Positions 57,301 to 64,000 of a DNA stretch of 64,000 nt are shown piece by piece. Origin of the DNA: an uncultured Methanobrevibacter sp. (GTDB lineage Archaea; Methanobacteriota; Methanobacteria; Methanobacteriales; Methanobacteriaceae); the NCBI GenBank assembly GCA_900314635.1, contig OMVY01000006.1:18336-82335 (forward strand), read 5' to 3'. The translations under genes were made by a program, and so were the position numbers. The notes beneath the pieces are model-generated. The model was not told where the DNA came from. It saw nothing but the letters and a program-made list of their open reading frames with translations, and ran no database searches. Position 1 is the stretch's first letter; each line of letters begins with the position of its first letter.

Positions 57301-60208
57301 TACGGATGACAATATTCTTCAGGTTGCTGGTTATGTTGGCTTTGTTTACATTAAGCACGCCGTTTAAGTTGTAGATTGCTGCTCCACCATTATCATCGTT
57401 TTTAGTTCTGAAAGTAATGTCATTGCCGTCAAATACAGCGGTATCAACATTCACAGTACCCTCGGAGTAGATTGCACCACCACGATAAGTAGCGGTGTTG
57501 TCAGTGAAGTTTACATTGTTAGCATTCAATGCAGCTCCAGCATCAACATAAACAGCAGCACCTTTGTCAGCTTTTGCTTCGGTGAGAGTAACATTGTTTA
57601 ATGTTAATGTTTTTCCTTCAGCCACATGGAATAATCTTGCTGTGTCGCTACCGCTAATTACATAATCATTACCATTAATGGTTACACTCTTGTCGATTGC
57701 AATACCATCTACAAGGTCGGCATCAAACTCGTCAATGTAGGAGTAGTCGCCATCCAATTCAATGACCGCTCCTTCTTCAGCATTATCAATCAGGTTTTTA
57801 AGGTCGGTTAAGGATCTGTAAATGTTTAAAACTCCAGTTTGGACTTCATCAGCATCTTGGAGATTTGTAGACACTACAAATGTGCCTGTTTCAGTAGGAG
57901 TGAACTCGGTTTGGTAAATTCCGGTTGCGCCACTTATGCTGATGCCAGTTACTTCAGTCTCGCCAACTTTAAATCTGAATGCCATATTGATAATTACATT
58001 ATCCATATCATCAGTTACAACAGCAGTAATGTTATAAGGAGCCATATGGATGTTTACAGTATCATTATTTAATATCTTGACTTTTAATGGGGACTCTAAA
58101 ATTACACCAGATTGTGTTCTGACTTGAGCTTTGCCATCATTACCGGTAACAGTGTTTTGTGACCATACCAAAGTAGTACCAGCTATTTGAGAGAAAAGTG
58201 CATTACCATAGCCAGCACCAACATTATCAGTGAAAGTAGAACCGGTAACTGATGCATCGGATTGAGTGTAAATAGCACCGCCAAAATTATTTGCAGCAGC
58301 TTCATTTTCAGTGAAAGTGGAATCTTCAACAGCCAATTCGCCACCAACACTTGTAAAAATAGCTCCTCCAGCAATAGCTAAATTTTTAGTAAAGTCGGAA
58401 TCTGAAATTACAATAGAACTCTCATCAGTGTATTGATATATTGCTCCACCATAATTGTTAGCAGTGTTTTCAATGAAATCACAGTTGTCAATAGTGAAAG
58501 TACCAGTAGCTCCACTGGATATTGCTACAGCACCACCTAAATCAGCTGTGTTGTTGATGAATTCTGAACCGGAAATATCCGCAGCAGCCTCACCCATGAC
58601 CAGTATTGCACCACCTTGACTGCTTGAAGTACCAGCACTTCCAGGACCAATACCGGTATTGTTGTAGAATTTACAGTCTTTTACAACAAGTGAACCCTCA
58701 TTGTCATAGATAGCAGCACCGAAAATTGCTTCATTATCCTCGAAAGTGGTGTTCTCTACAGTTAAAGTTTTATCTGTATCAGTTTGTGTTAAAGCTCCTC
58801 CATAACGTCCTTTATTGTTTTTGAAGTATGAATTCTTAATACTGGTTGTACCATTAGCTACAATAGCCCCATTAAGGACATTGCCATTTACATAGTCTTT
58901 AAGGTTATCTATTACTTGAACATTGTCTAAAGTAGTTACTCCTCCATTGTTATAGATAGCTGCTCCACCTTTATTCTCACTACCAGCTCCATCTCTTTTA
59001 GAGATGTAGTTCTCTTGAATAGTGGAATCTTTTATTTCGACAGTGCCTTCAGAGTAGATAGCACCACCACGAAGAACTGCCACGTTGTTAGTGAAGATAA
59101 CGCCATCAGCATTCAAAGCGGATCCAGAGTCGACATAGACACTAGCACCTTTTTCTGCTGCACCATCGCAAATGGTTACATCATTCAAGGTTAGTGTTGC
59201 ACCGTCAGTTACTTTGAATACTCTAGCCAAGTCACTACCACAGATTTCAATGCCTTCCTCACCTGCTATGACTATGGATTTATTTACAATAATGCCCTCT
59301 ATGAGTCCATCTCCATCATATTCAGCATCATAAGCAATGTCATAAGCCAGATTGATAGTTGAACCTGCCTCTGCATTATCTATTTTTTGCTGCAGATCTT
59401 TGAAGGTTCCCTGCTTTTCAAATACAGTCAAATTGTATAACTGCTCGACAGGCTTGTAAGATGCAGTGCCTGCTATGGATGCGTTTATGACATAGTCGTT
59501 CGCTGCGAGGCCTTCAAATGTAACGCTTCCAACACCATTCTTTACAGAAATGGATTTGGTTACGCCATTGATGGTTATCTTGACAGTAGGGTTTACAACA
59601 GCCCCATCCTTTTCACGAGTTGTGCTTACGCTTACAGTAAGGACTCCAGGATAGGTGATATTATCATAAGTCACTACAAGAACTCTTGCAGCTGGAGTCA
59701 CATTCACATAAGCACCCTTGACAACAACATTTGCAGCATCCACATAAGGGAATGTGGCTCTTAAATTACCCATGTTGATGGCGCCGGATTTGCTTAGAGC
59801 GAATGAAGACTTGTATAATCCTGTAGCCTCATCGAATACAGGCTTAGGAACGTTGCCTGCAATAGCATAACAGCTAGCATACATTCCTATCTTATCGCCG
59901 TTTACTCTGATGACGTTTCCATTATCATCTGTTACGCTGACTTCCGCAGTGAAAATATCAAATGCTTCTGCAGTGTAAGTTGTGTTTCCATTGATTACAA
60001 TATTCACCTGGGAGTTGAGCTTTCCGTTAAGATCTATGAAAGTGTCCATGGTGTTTCCGCTTAAAGACAGGTATCCATAGTTAAAGATTGAATCAGCCTT
60101 GTCGGTAGCGGTGTTGCCTGAGAAGGTACAGCCTGTGATTGAAGCGGAATTGTTGTTTTCCAAACCTACAGCCACAGCTCCTGCCCATGCGCCTTCACCG
60201 GTAGCCAT
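51389..60208 (-). CDS. Giant adhesin-like protein, downstream part of a frameshifted gene
   Basis: This 2939-codon frame is the larger part of a broken surface-protein gene. Its apparent ATG at 60208 has no ribosome binding site or signal peptide, and the frame stays open upstream to 60309, where the other part ends. In order: the end of beta-helix module 2; two more beta-helix modules (start about 59400 and 57820); about 4 kb of Ig-like repeats (56500-52540), three of them nearly identical 84-residue units; a short beta-helix segment starting VIPANNSAEAVQEAINN; and two lysine-rich Ig-like repeats at the end (GNKANKKRTLKTKVKVY). With one base restored, the whole protein would be about 3819 aa. 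Confidence 0.9.
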   Translation of the reverse strand: MATGEGAWAGAVAVGLENNNSASITGCTFSGNTATDKADSIFNYGYLSLSGNTMDTFIDLNGKLNSQVNIVINGNTTYTAEAFDIFTAEVSVTDDNGNVIRVNGDKIGMYASCYAIAGNVPKPVFDEATGLYKSSFALSKSGAINMGNLRATFPYVDAANVVVKGAYVNVTPAARVLVVTYDNITYPGVLTVSVSTTREKDGAVVNPTVKITINGVTKSISVKNGVGSVTFEGLAANDYVINASIAGTASYKPVEQLYNLTVFEKQGTFKDLQQKIDNAEAGSTINLAYDIAYDAEYDGDGLIEGIIVNKSIVIAGEEGIEICGSDLARVFKVTDGATLTLNDVTICDGAAEKGASVYVDSGSALNADGVIFTNNVAVLRGGAIYSEGTVEIKDSTIQENYISKRDGAGSENKGGAAIYNNGGVTTLDNVQVIDNLKDYVNGNVLNGAIVANGTTSIKNSYFKNNKGRYGGALTQTDTDKTLTVENTTFEDNEAIFGAAIYDNEGSLVVKDCKFYNNTGIGPGSAGTSSSQGGAILVMGEAAADISGSEFINNTADLGGAVAISSGATGTFTIDNCDFIENTANNYGGAIYQYTDESSIVISDSDFTKNLAIAGGAIFTSVGGELAVEDSTFTENEAAANNFGGAIYTQSDASVTGSTFTDNVGAGYGNALFSQIAGTTLVWSQNTVTGNDGKAQVRTQSGVILESPLKVKILNNDTVNIHMAPYNITAVVTDDMDNVIINMAFRFKVGETEVTGISISGATGIYQTEFTPTETGTFVVSTNLQDADEVQTGVLNIYRSLTDLKNLIDNAEEGAVIELDGDYSYIDEFDADLVDGIAIDKSVTINGNDYVISGSDTARLFHVAEGKTLTLNNVTLTEAKADKGAAVYVDAGAALNANNVNFTDNTATYRGGAIYSEGTVNVDTAVFDGNDITFRTKNDDNGGAAIYNLNGVLNVNKANITSNLKNIVIRNGNAGDLLVGVVVSSGETTITDSYFANNTGSWGGAISSLGYLNSNPYTLTVTGTTFEGNNATFGGAIFVESSNLVVDDCTFIENSGVGVGSSGTSNTQGGAIVVFPNGAKATITGSNFTSNSANVGGAVSLAGVDQDSLIDDCIFTDNTASDGGAVYLWTGGDAAVTVKDSIFSGNTAGWGNAISTDGALKLEGNTISTTSADIGNYYGSIESKVIVQILGNDTTEGAGIVEATFGETVPIYAVITDDNGNLIKDISLVFTISSNAGTKSVEATYNDDTNKYEAEYDIESAGKNLVSITSSADEFLVINTGLIDVAKEDVTLTINVEDIHEGQKAVVTGQIIGIDDTGIAADIIVVVNDVDYNITTTVEENGTFSFEIPDLTAGNYGAFAIFLGDNNYNYGYASDLFNVKERQLAVVITNLDDLQNFVYGDQVTLDFTVTDAITGEAVTGADILITNYDDADISYKDEEGNYQVNLGMLKPGDYELSAFFKVEGYEPLTYEPINVKVSKADIDVIVNRINDTITYGQDETIFVGTNNTAFEGTISITLINYYNGTEIVSFNVTLDPEDDVVQELGGLLVDLSDLNAGKYNITAEFEGNDGYNADEVTIQEPYNTFEVKKAGTILIIEVPSVNAGDDIPISVLLYDEFNNPISGDVYLEVPGIETPLVVEVVNGEGELTVTNTLARNTDYEVTAVFRSTTNYEASDDSDKFDVIGLHTGIIIEPVEDISYGTETEGTFTIVDGEGNPIADFDEDMITVTVDDTPVDVIIRDGVGTYTIPANLAVGPHTVTVVFVGDNKYAGSDATATVVVNQASSLVTITAPSEIVYGDALTVDTALTSDGQAITGDVAVVVTDAEGNVVDDLSKLDSGVYTITATFAGNDNYLGSDATATVVVKQATSLVTITAPSEITYGDELTVDTALTSGGEIIAGDVAVVVKDEGGNVVDDLTKLGAGSYTIKAAFAGNDNYIGSDATATVVVNQASSVVTITAPSEITYGDELTVGTELTSGGEVIDGVVAVVVKDADGVVVDDLSKLDAGSYTIKAAFAGNDNYIGSEATATVVVNPADVEVSVSVAQPIAYGENATVTITVTTPAGEKLNEVVDVYGLPGVETVTLADGTVTFDVPNLDAREYTIWVKFLETQNYAASSSNILVFTVDQAVPVITVYDSTTEYGVAGTVNVTSDVSGYYYVTINGVTTIIEIAAGSNSSVAGPSDVVPGSYDVTVAYKETTNYAASSKVFEGKYVVTKKEETVVLSVNDVSCAEIPSVSSNAPDYLDENVVYMVYDKNGVEVYRTEAAKLTDVTALKALAEGTYTVAAEYVDELYDVEFVPAEFKVSKADSKITITAPSEITYGDELTVGTELTSGGEVIDGVVAVVVTDAEGNVVDLSKLDAGVYAITATFDGDDVYAGTEATATVVVKQAESSIVVSPIPEINAGETQSITVTVGPEGVDGTVKVIVTGEGYSFTHEYAVSELAEPITLSDLPAGDYSINAIFNVGSNYELSTASAVFTVKSTDVSAKVNATFINFGENVTVTIEGMPGDVPVSDLNITDNGKEIAVTLNGNEFVYAPAESGDHVIAINYNGTAYDKFYAETSFTVAPEGEYTVIPANNSAEAVQEAINNAPAGATIKLAENTTYDLAGIEINNNVTIVGGEGTVIRVPAGQSSAFVAAANASDVIIRNVKFVATSDNQSLLSVTPNDLGAGISQVPAITIENVTAIPAEGVNESTISLLNLNTNANPFKPSSDVSISKNIIASGVNSLKTNASALSGNVALKKAVKTTLAGANTQKVYAIPYKAAKSGKYYSVTLKDANGNVLAGKNVRFTFAGKTYNVKTNEKGVAKLAINIYKPGTYKLAVSFAGESTLGASSKQATIKILKNKVKITRKTKKVKRSAKKRTLKYYVKTKTGKKMGIKGVKVYLKINKKTYKAKTNKKGLVKFKVKLPRVKKTYKVKVTFKGNKANKKRTLKTKVKVY
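54077..54895 (-). repeat. 252-bp tandem repeats (84-residue Ig-like units)
   Basis: Three near-identical units are in register: CTCACTAGGA-type marks lie at 54329, 54581 and 54833, exactly 252 bp apart. They encode VTITAPSEITYGDELTV, then AGNDNYIGSDATATVVV. A fourth, separate copy lies around 53020-53290. The high identity points to recent duplication or conversion. Confidence 0.85.
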
Positions 60209-60306
60209 GTTGGCAGTGAAAATGGAATCCTCTAATGCAAAAGAGCCGCCTCCAGAAGCAGCGATTGCGCCTCCGGCAGCATAATATCCAGTGCTTCCAG
60301 GACCGA

Positions 60307-62847
60307 CTACGAGTTGTTGGTGAAGGTTGAACCGGATATGGAAGTTTTCATGTTATTGATGTCAATAGCAGCTCCATTATACGCCTTGTTGTTATTGAAT
60401 GTAGCGCCTGTGACAGTCAATGTGGTTTCATTATTTCCGTCGGCATATATGGCCCCACCGTAGATTCCGGTGTTGTTTTCGAATAAACCCCCGGTGATTT
60501 CTGCATCTGTGTTCTTAAGGGTTACAACAGCATCAACCAAATCCAGATTAGTACGGTCAAGCTCTCTTCTGCCATTGTTGGTAACATTAGTGTTGACCAA
60601 GGTAACTTGAGCGTTTTTAGCAAATATGGCCGCTCCACCTGTGCCATTGTTCTTAGTTGTATCTTCAACATCATTATTGTCAATTAATGAGTCTGTGAGA
60701 ACAATTTCTCCGCCTTCAGTGTAAATAGCTCCACCGCTGTAAGTAGCTACATTATCTTTAAATGTGGTTGAGGTGGCATCCAATTTGGCGTCTGAAGCAA
60801 GATAGACTGCCGCACCATCATCAGCCTTACCATTTGCAAGGACCACATTGCTTAATGTAAGGGTTCCTCCATTTACAGTGAAGATTCTTGAAGCGTGATC
60901 TCCGTCGATGGTGACGCCATTACCAATAATTGTAAAATCACTAAGAATTACAATTCCTGTTGCCGCAGCTGCTGCATCATGACTTTCAATGTATGCAAAG
61001 CCATAGTCTAATTCCAAAGAGCTCTCGCCATTTGCGATAGCCTCATCAATTAAATCTTGCAATGTGCTTAACGGACTTTCAAAAGTGACAACGCTGGTAG
61101 TTATGTCTGCATCTTCATAGCTGCCTGTGGAAATGGTGTAGGTGCCAGGTTGCCTGAAGGTGTAGGTTGCTTTGTAAACACCCTCTGAAGCGTAGTAAGT
61201 AGCTGGAACCTCATCCTCGCCGATTTTGAAGGCGAAATTATGGTCCATGAGAGGATTGTTGCTGTCATCAGTGACAGTTGCAGTCAGTTCATACACAGGA
61301 CTTGTAACAGTATGTGCGAGACCATCCAGAATGGTTACTTTCACATTAGTGTCAAAAGTTCCCAGCCAGTTGCCTATGGCAGTGTTTGCATCACCGCTTA
61401 TGGTATTTGCTTCCCATTTCAAGCCTGCATCATTGGAGATTGCATCTCCCCAGCTTGCTGCAGTATTGTCAGTGAAAGTGGAATTCCTGACTGATAATTG
61501 AGCGCCATCTGCAATGTAATTGTAAATTGCTCCTCCTTCATAGGAAGCAGTGTTTTCGGTGAATTCACAGCCATTGATTAAAACATCACCACTTGCCTGG
61601 CTAATGCTTATAGCACCACCTGTATTTGCAGAGTTCTTTTTGAAGCTAGACTCGACGATAGTTGCGGAAGCTCCTTCGCTCATGACCAAAATCGCACCTG
61701 CTTGAGTGTTGGAAGTACCTGCACTTCCCACTCCCTCACAGTGGTTTTCATTGAAAATACAGTTCTCCACAATGATGGCTGCCCCATAATCATAGATTGC
61801 AGCACCGAATGTAGCCATGTTGTTTTCAAAAGTAGTGCCGGATACAGTGAATGTTTCATCACCGCTTACGAAAACTCCTCCACCATAAGAACCGCTGTTG
61901 TTAGCGATGTAGGAGTCAGTGATGTAAAGGCGGCCACTGGAGAATACTGCTGCATTGATCAAGTCGCCGGCATTGCCGTTACGTATGACAATGTTCTTAA
62001 TATTATTTGTAACTTTAACATTGTCTAGATTGCATGTTCCGCCGTTATTATATATTGCAGCTCCACCGTTATCATCGTTTTTAGCTCTGTAGCTTATGTC
62101 ATTGCTATCGAATACAGAATCAGATAAATCCACGACTCCTTCGGAGTAGATTCCTCCGCCACGGTATACAGCAACATTATCAGTGAAATCCGCATCACCA
62201 GTTAAAACACCGTTTTCGGTGTTATAGATTGCTGCTCCGTAGTCCGCAGAATTATCTCTAAATTCACAATCCTTAAGAACGAGATTGCCGTCATTGTAAA
62301 TGGCTCCTCCATTGTCAGCCTTACCGTTGATAAAGGTGACATCCAGTAAAACCACACTGCAGCCATTCTCGATTTTAAAGATTCTTGAGAGGTCATTTCC
62401 ACTAATTATGGTAGTTCCCCCACCATTAATGGTAATGTCCTTGCTGATGGTTATTCCATCAACATACGCAGTGTCTAATGTGCTGTCATATGCATAATTG
62501 CCGCTTAATGGCAGATAGCTTCCGGCATTTTCAATACTATTGGCAAGATTAGTGAAAGAATTGGTTCCACCTTCCGCTAATGGACCGGAACCAAGAACCG
62601 TCTTAGTGTTCTTATCTGAGTCGCCAGTATCATTGACAATTATGCCATCAGCTTCATATGACACATCATTATCAATCGTTTGAGCATCCCCGCTTGCATC
62701 CACTGCCACATCTGCTACCGCGATATCATCTGTGGATGAGGAATCACCTATAATGGAAGCCTCATCATTAGCAGATACTGCAGTAAAGCAAAACAGGAAA
62801 ACTAAAACAATAGTAATTAAAAATATTGTCTTATTTAATTTCTGCAA
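60307..62847 (-). CDS. Giant adhesin-like protein, upstream part of a frameshifted gene
   Basis: This part carries the start and secretion signal. The best start is TTG at 62847 (MQKLNKTIFLITIVLVFLFC), seven bases after GGAGG; the longer frame from 62880 reads through that site. Cleavage is likely after TAVSA. An acidic segment follows, then beta-helix module 1 (about 62550-61320) and most of module 2. Each module starts with an LxxLIDxA segment and has turns such as GGAIYNDGNLVLKDCEF. The frame ends at TAG (60307-60309) inside module 2, at NNS. One base earlier in frame the sequence continues VVGPGSTGYYAAGGAIA, matching NTGIGPGSAG and NSGVGVGSSG in the other modules. A one-base deletion or a sequencing error explains the break. 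Confidence 0.88.
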   Translation of the reverse strand: MQKLNKTIFLITIVLVFLFCFTAVSANDEASIIGDSSSTDDIAVADVAVDASGDAQTIDNDVSYEADGIIVNDTGDSDKNTKTVLGSGPLAEGGTNSFTNLANSIENAGSYLPLSGNYAYDSTLDTAYVDGITISKDITINGGGTTIISGNDLSRIFKIENGCSVVLLDVTFINGKADNGGAIYNDGNLVLKDCEFRDNSADYGAAIYNTENGVLTGDADFTDNVAVYRGGGIYSEGVVDLSDSVFDSNDISYRAKNDDNGGAAIYNNGGTCNLDNVKVTNNIKNIVIRNGNAGDLINAAVFSSGRLYITDSYIANNSGSYGGGVFVSGDETFTVSGTTFENNMATFGAAIYDYGAAIIVENCIFNENHCEGVGSAGTSNTQAGAILVMSEGASATIVESSFKKNSANTGGAISISQASGDVLINGCEFTENTASYEGGAIYNYIADGAQLSVRNSTFTDNTAASWGDAISNDAGLKWEANTISGDANTAIGNWLGTFDTNVKVTILDGLAHTVTSPVYELTATVTDDSNNPLMDHNFAFKIGEDEVPATYYASEGVYKATYTFRQPGTYTISTGSYEDADITTSVVTFESPLSTLQDLIDEAIANGESSLELDYGFAYIESHDAAAAATGIVILSDFTIIGNGVTIDGDHASRIFTVNGGTLTLSNVVLANGKADDGAAVYLASDAKLDATSTTFKDNVATYSGGAIYTEGGEIVLTDSLIDNNDVEDTTKNNGTGGAAIFAKNAQVTLVNTNVTNNGRRELDRTNLDLVDAVVTLKNTDAEITGGLFENNTGIYGGAIYADGNNETTLTVTGATFNNNKAYNGAAIDINNMKTSISGSTFTNNS

Positions 62848-63363
62848 AAAAATTCCTCCAAAATGAGGCATGACAGTCAATTAAAATATTAACATCATAA
62901 ATTTTCAATTTCCATGCAGATGATTTAAAATCTCGAGCCTTAATTGAGAAAAGCCCTGCTTAAAGGACTAAAAATCAATACTGGAATTAATTTCTTAAAA
63001 AAATCAAAAAATAAAATTAATAAATTTAATTGACATTAATTAAATCCATTGACTAAATCTATATCGCTAAAATACAAATTAGACGATTTAAACCATACAT
63101 ATCACAATTAGTCATAAAGATTAATTTTACCCCAAATATTAATTAATTAATAAAATTAATGATGCATAAATCATTAAATCCATATTAATTAATATGATTT
63201 ATAATATAAATCAGACAATATATAAAATTTTCTAAATCATTCTCATTATAAAGGATTGCGTAAAAAATAGGTTAAAATAATGAATAAAATTAAAAAATAA
63301 GGATAAACCTTTAAAAGGTCAAAATAATTAATTAAATTTAAATAGAATAATGATTTGGAATAA
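62848..63363. other. Intergenic region upstream of the giant adhesin
   Basis: About 515 bp of very AT-rich DNA with no ORF, RNA or clear terminator. Runs such as TTTATAATATAAATC near 63190-63205 are possible promoter elements of the adhesin gene. Confidence 0.45.
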
Positions 63364-64000
63364 TTATTCAAGCAGTTTGTCGATAATGCATTCAATATCC
63401 TCATCAAATGGCAAATAGCTATCCATTATGCCATCTGGAATTCTTGAAGATGCTTCAAGGGGATAAAGATGATACCTTCCCTCGATATTTACAGAATACT
63501 CAAGGTGTGACCTGTTGAACCTTGCAAGATTCCAGTTCTTGAAATTCATGTTATAGGCATCAAAAGGAAGCCTTATTATGATAGGAGTATTGAATCCCAC
63601 TCCAAATTCAAGAAGGAGGGTCTTGTCGTATTTAGCATCCAAAACAAAATTATGATATGCATCGCTGTGAACGTGCCACTCCTCATCTTCTATGAACTTG
63701 TCATCAGACCTTAGATAAGGCACCATTTCTCTGCCGCATACTGGACATACAGGCACAAGATCGCTTGGAATCTTCAAATCAGCATCTGTTTTTTCAAGGC
63801 ATTCATGAACGAAATCCGCATCATCATATAATGTGTCATGGCATGCATTCGCACACTGTATTTTGGCATATGTTCCCTGAGTTGCAAAGACCCTGTCGGA
63901 ATCAAATCCTGTTTTGAAGAACTGGTCGTCCACGTTTGTGGTTATTACAAAATAATCCTTGTCTTCAACGAGATCAAGCAGTTTTCCATAAAGGCTGGTT
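63364..64000 (-). CDS. SirTM-like sirtuin (partial, 5' end outside the window)
   Basis: The frame runs off the window end; the ATG at 63933 is internal because the frame continues upstream as SLYGKLLDLVEDKDYFVITT. The visible part has the sirtuin core TTNVDDQF, a His-to-Gln-like TQGTYAKIQC stretch, a zinc site (QCANACHD with CPVCGREM), LRSDDKFIEDEEWH, and LEFGVGFNTPIIIRLPF. This set fits class M sirtuins (SirTM), which ADP-ribosylate a lipoylated carrier protein, better than classical deacetylases. The NAD-binding N terminus is missing here. A divergent deacetylase is the alternative. Confidence 0.85.
   Translation of the reverse strand, partial: TSLYGKLLDLVEDKDYFVITTNVDDQFFKTGFDSDRVFATQGTYAKIQCANACHDTLYDDADFVHECLEKTDADLKIPSDLVPVCPVCGREMVPYLRSDDKFIEDEEWHVHSDAYHNFVLDAKYDKTLLLEFGVGFNTPIIIRLPFDAYNMNFKNWNLARFNRSHLEYSVNIEGRYHLYPLEASSRIPDGIMDSYLPFDEDIECIIDKLLE

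Noticed and set aside
60208..60210. ATG at 60208 as a true start of a second adhesin
   Set aside because: No ribosome binding site or signal peptide, and the frame continues upstream into the same beta-helix module.
60300..60315. Programmed frameshift in the giant adhesin
   Set aside because: No slippery heptamer, pseudoknot or conserved stimulator was seen at the break; a simple deletion or sequencing error is more likely.

Overview
The window looks like a chromosome segment of a gut-type methanogenic archaeon of the Methanobacteriales, most likely Methanobrevibacter or a close relative. The evidence is the very AT-rich intergenic DNA, archaeal GGTGA-type ribosome binding sites and TATA boxes, an F420-reducing hydrogenase operon (frhADGB), archaeal LeuRS, Hef, EndoQ and TrmI, archaeal RNase P RNA, and several very large adhesin-like proteins with parallel beta-helix and lysine-rich Ig-like repeats. 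The genus is inferred from gene content; nothing in the window fixes the species.

Layout. 0-5 kb: chaperone block grpE-dnaK and, after two terminator-like hairpins, dnaJ. 4.8-5.5 kb: a 49-residue ORF facing a GNAT acetyltransferase, a possible toxin-antitoxin arrangement. 5.9-9.7 kb: bioW and bioF, with a DUF4143-type ATPase between them. 9.8-10.1 kb: RNase P RNA (minus strand). 10.7-23 kb: a minus-strand surface block of three adhesin-like proteins followed by a MotA/TolQ/ExbB-type channel protein and a DUF2149 protein that resembles ExbD/TolR. 23.3-27.1 kb: initiator tRNA-Met, two small membrane coiled-coil proteins, methionine aminopeptidase and an archaeal ATPase. 27.7-31.4 kb: frhADGB. 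32-33 kb: a secreted or anchored Gly/Ser-linker protein and two tRNA-Arg genes. 33-42 kb: EndoQ, a DUF2115-like protein, an SseB-like protein, a Get3/ArsA ATPase, a B12-binding radical SAM protein and leuS. 42.3-43.1 kb: a HEPN-like pair. 43.4-46.9 kb: bioB, bioD and bioA. 47-51 kb: a small membrane protein, trmI and hef. 51.4-62.9 kb: one giant adhesin gene broken by a frameshift near 60,309. 63.4 kb to the edge: a SirTM-like sirtuin cut by the window end.

How the genes work together. BioW, BioF, BioA, BioD and BioB make a complete pimelate-to-biotin route, split between two loci 34 kb apart. FrhA, FrhG and FrhB form the F420-reducing hydrogenase and FrhD is its maturation protease. GrpE, DnaK and DnaJ form one Hsp70 machine. 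The most interesting part is the surface block: an ion-driven ExbB/ExbD-like pair directly downstream of large secreted adhesins in an archaeon that should have no outer membrane. The giant frameshifted adhesin with four duplicated beta-helix modules, two candidate toxin-antitoxin pairs and a class M-like sirtuin are also worth following up.
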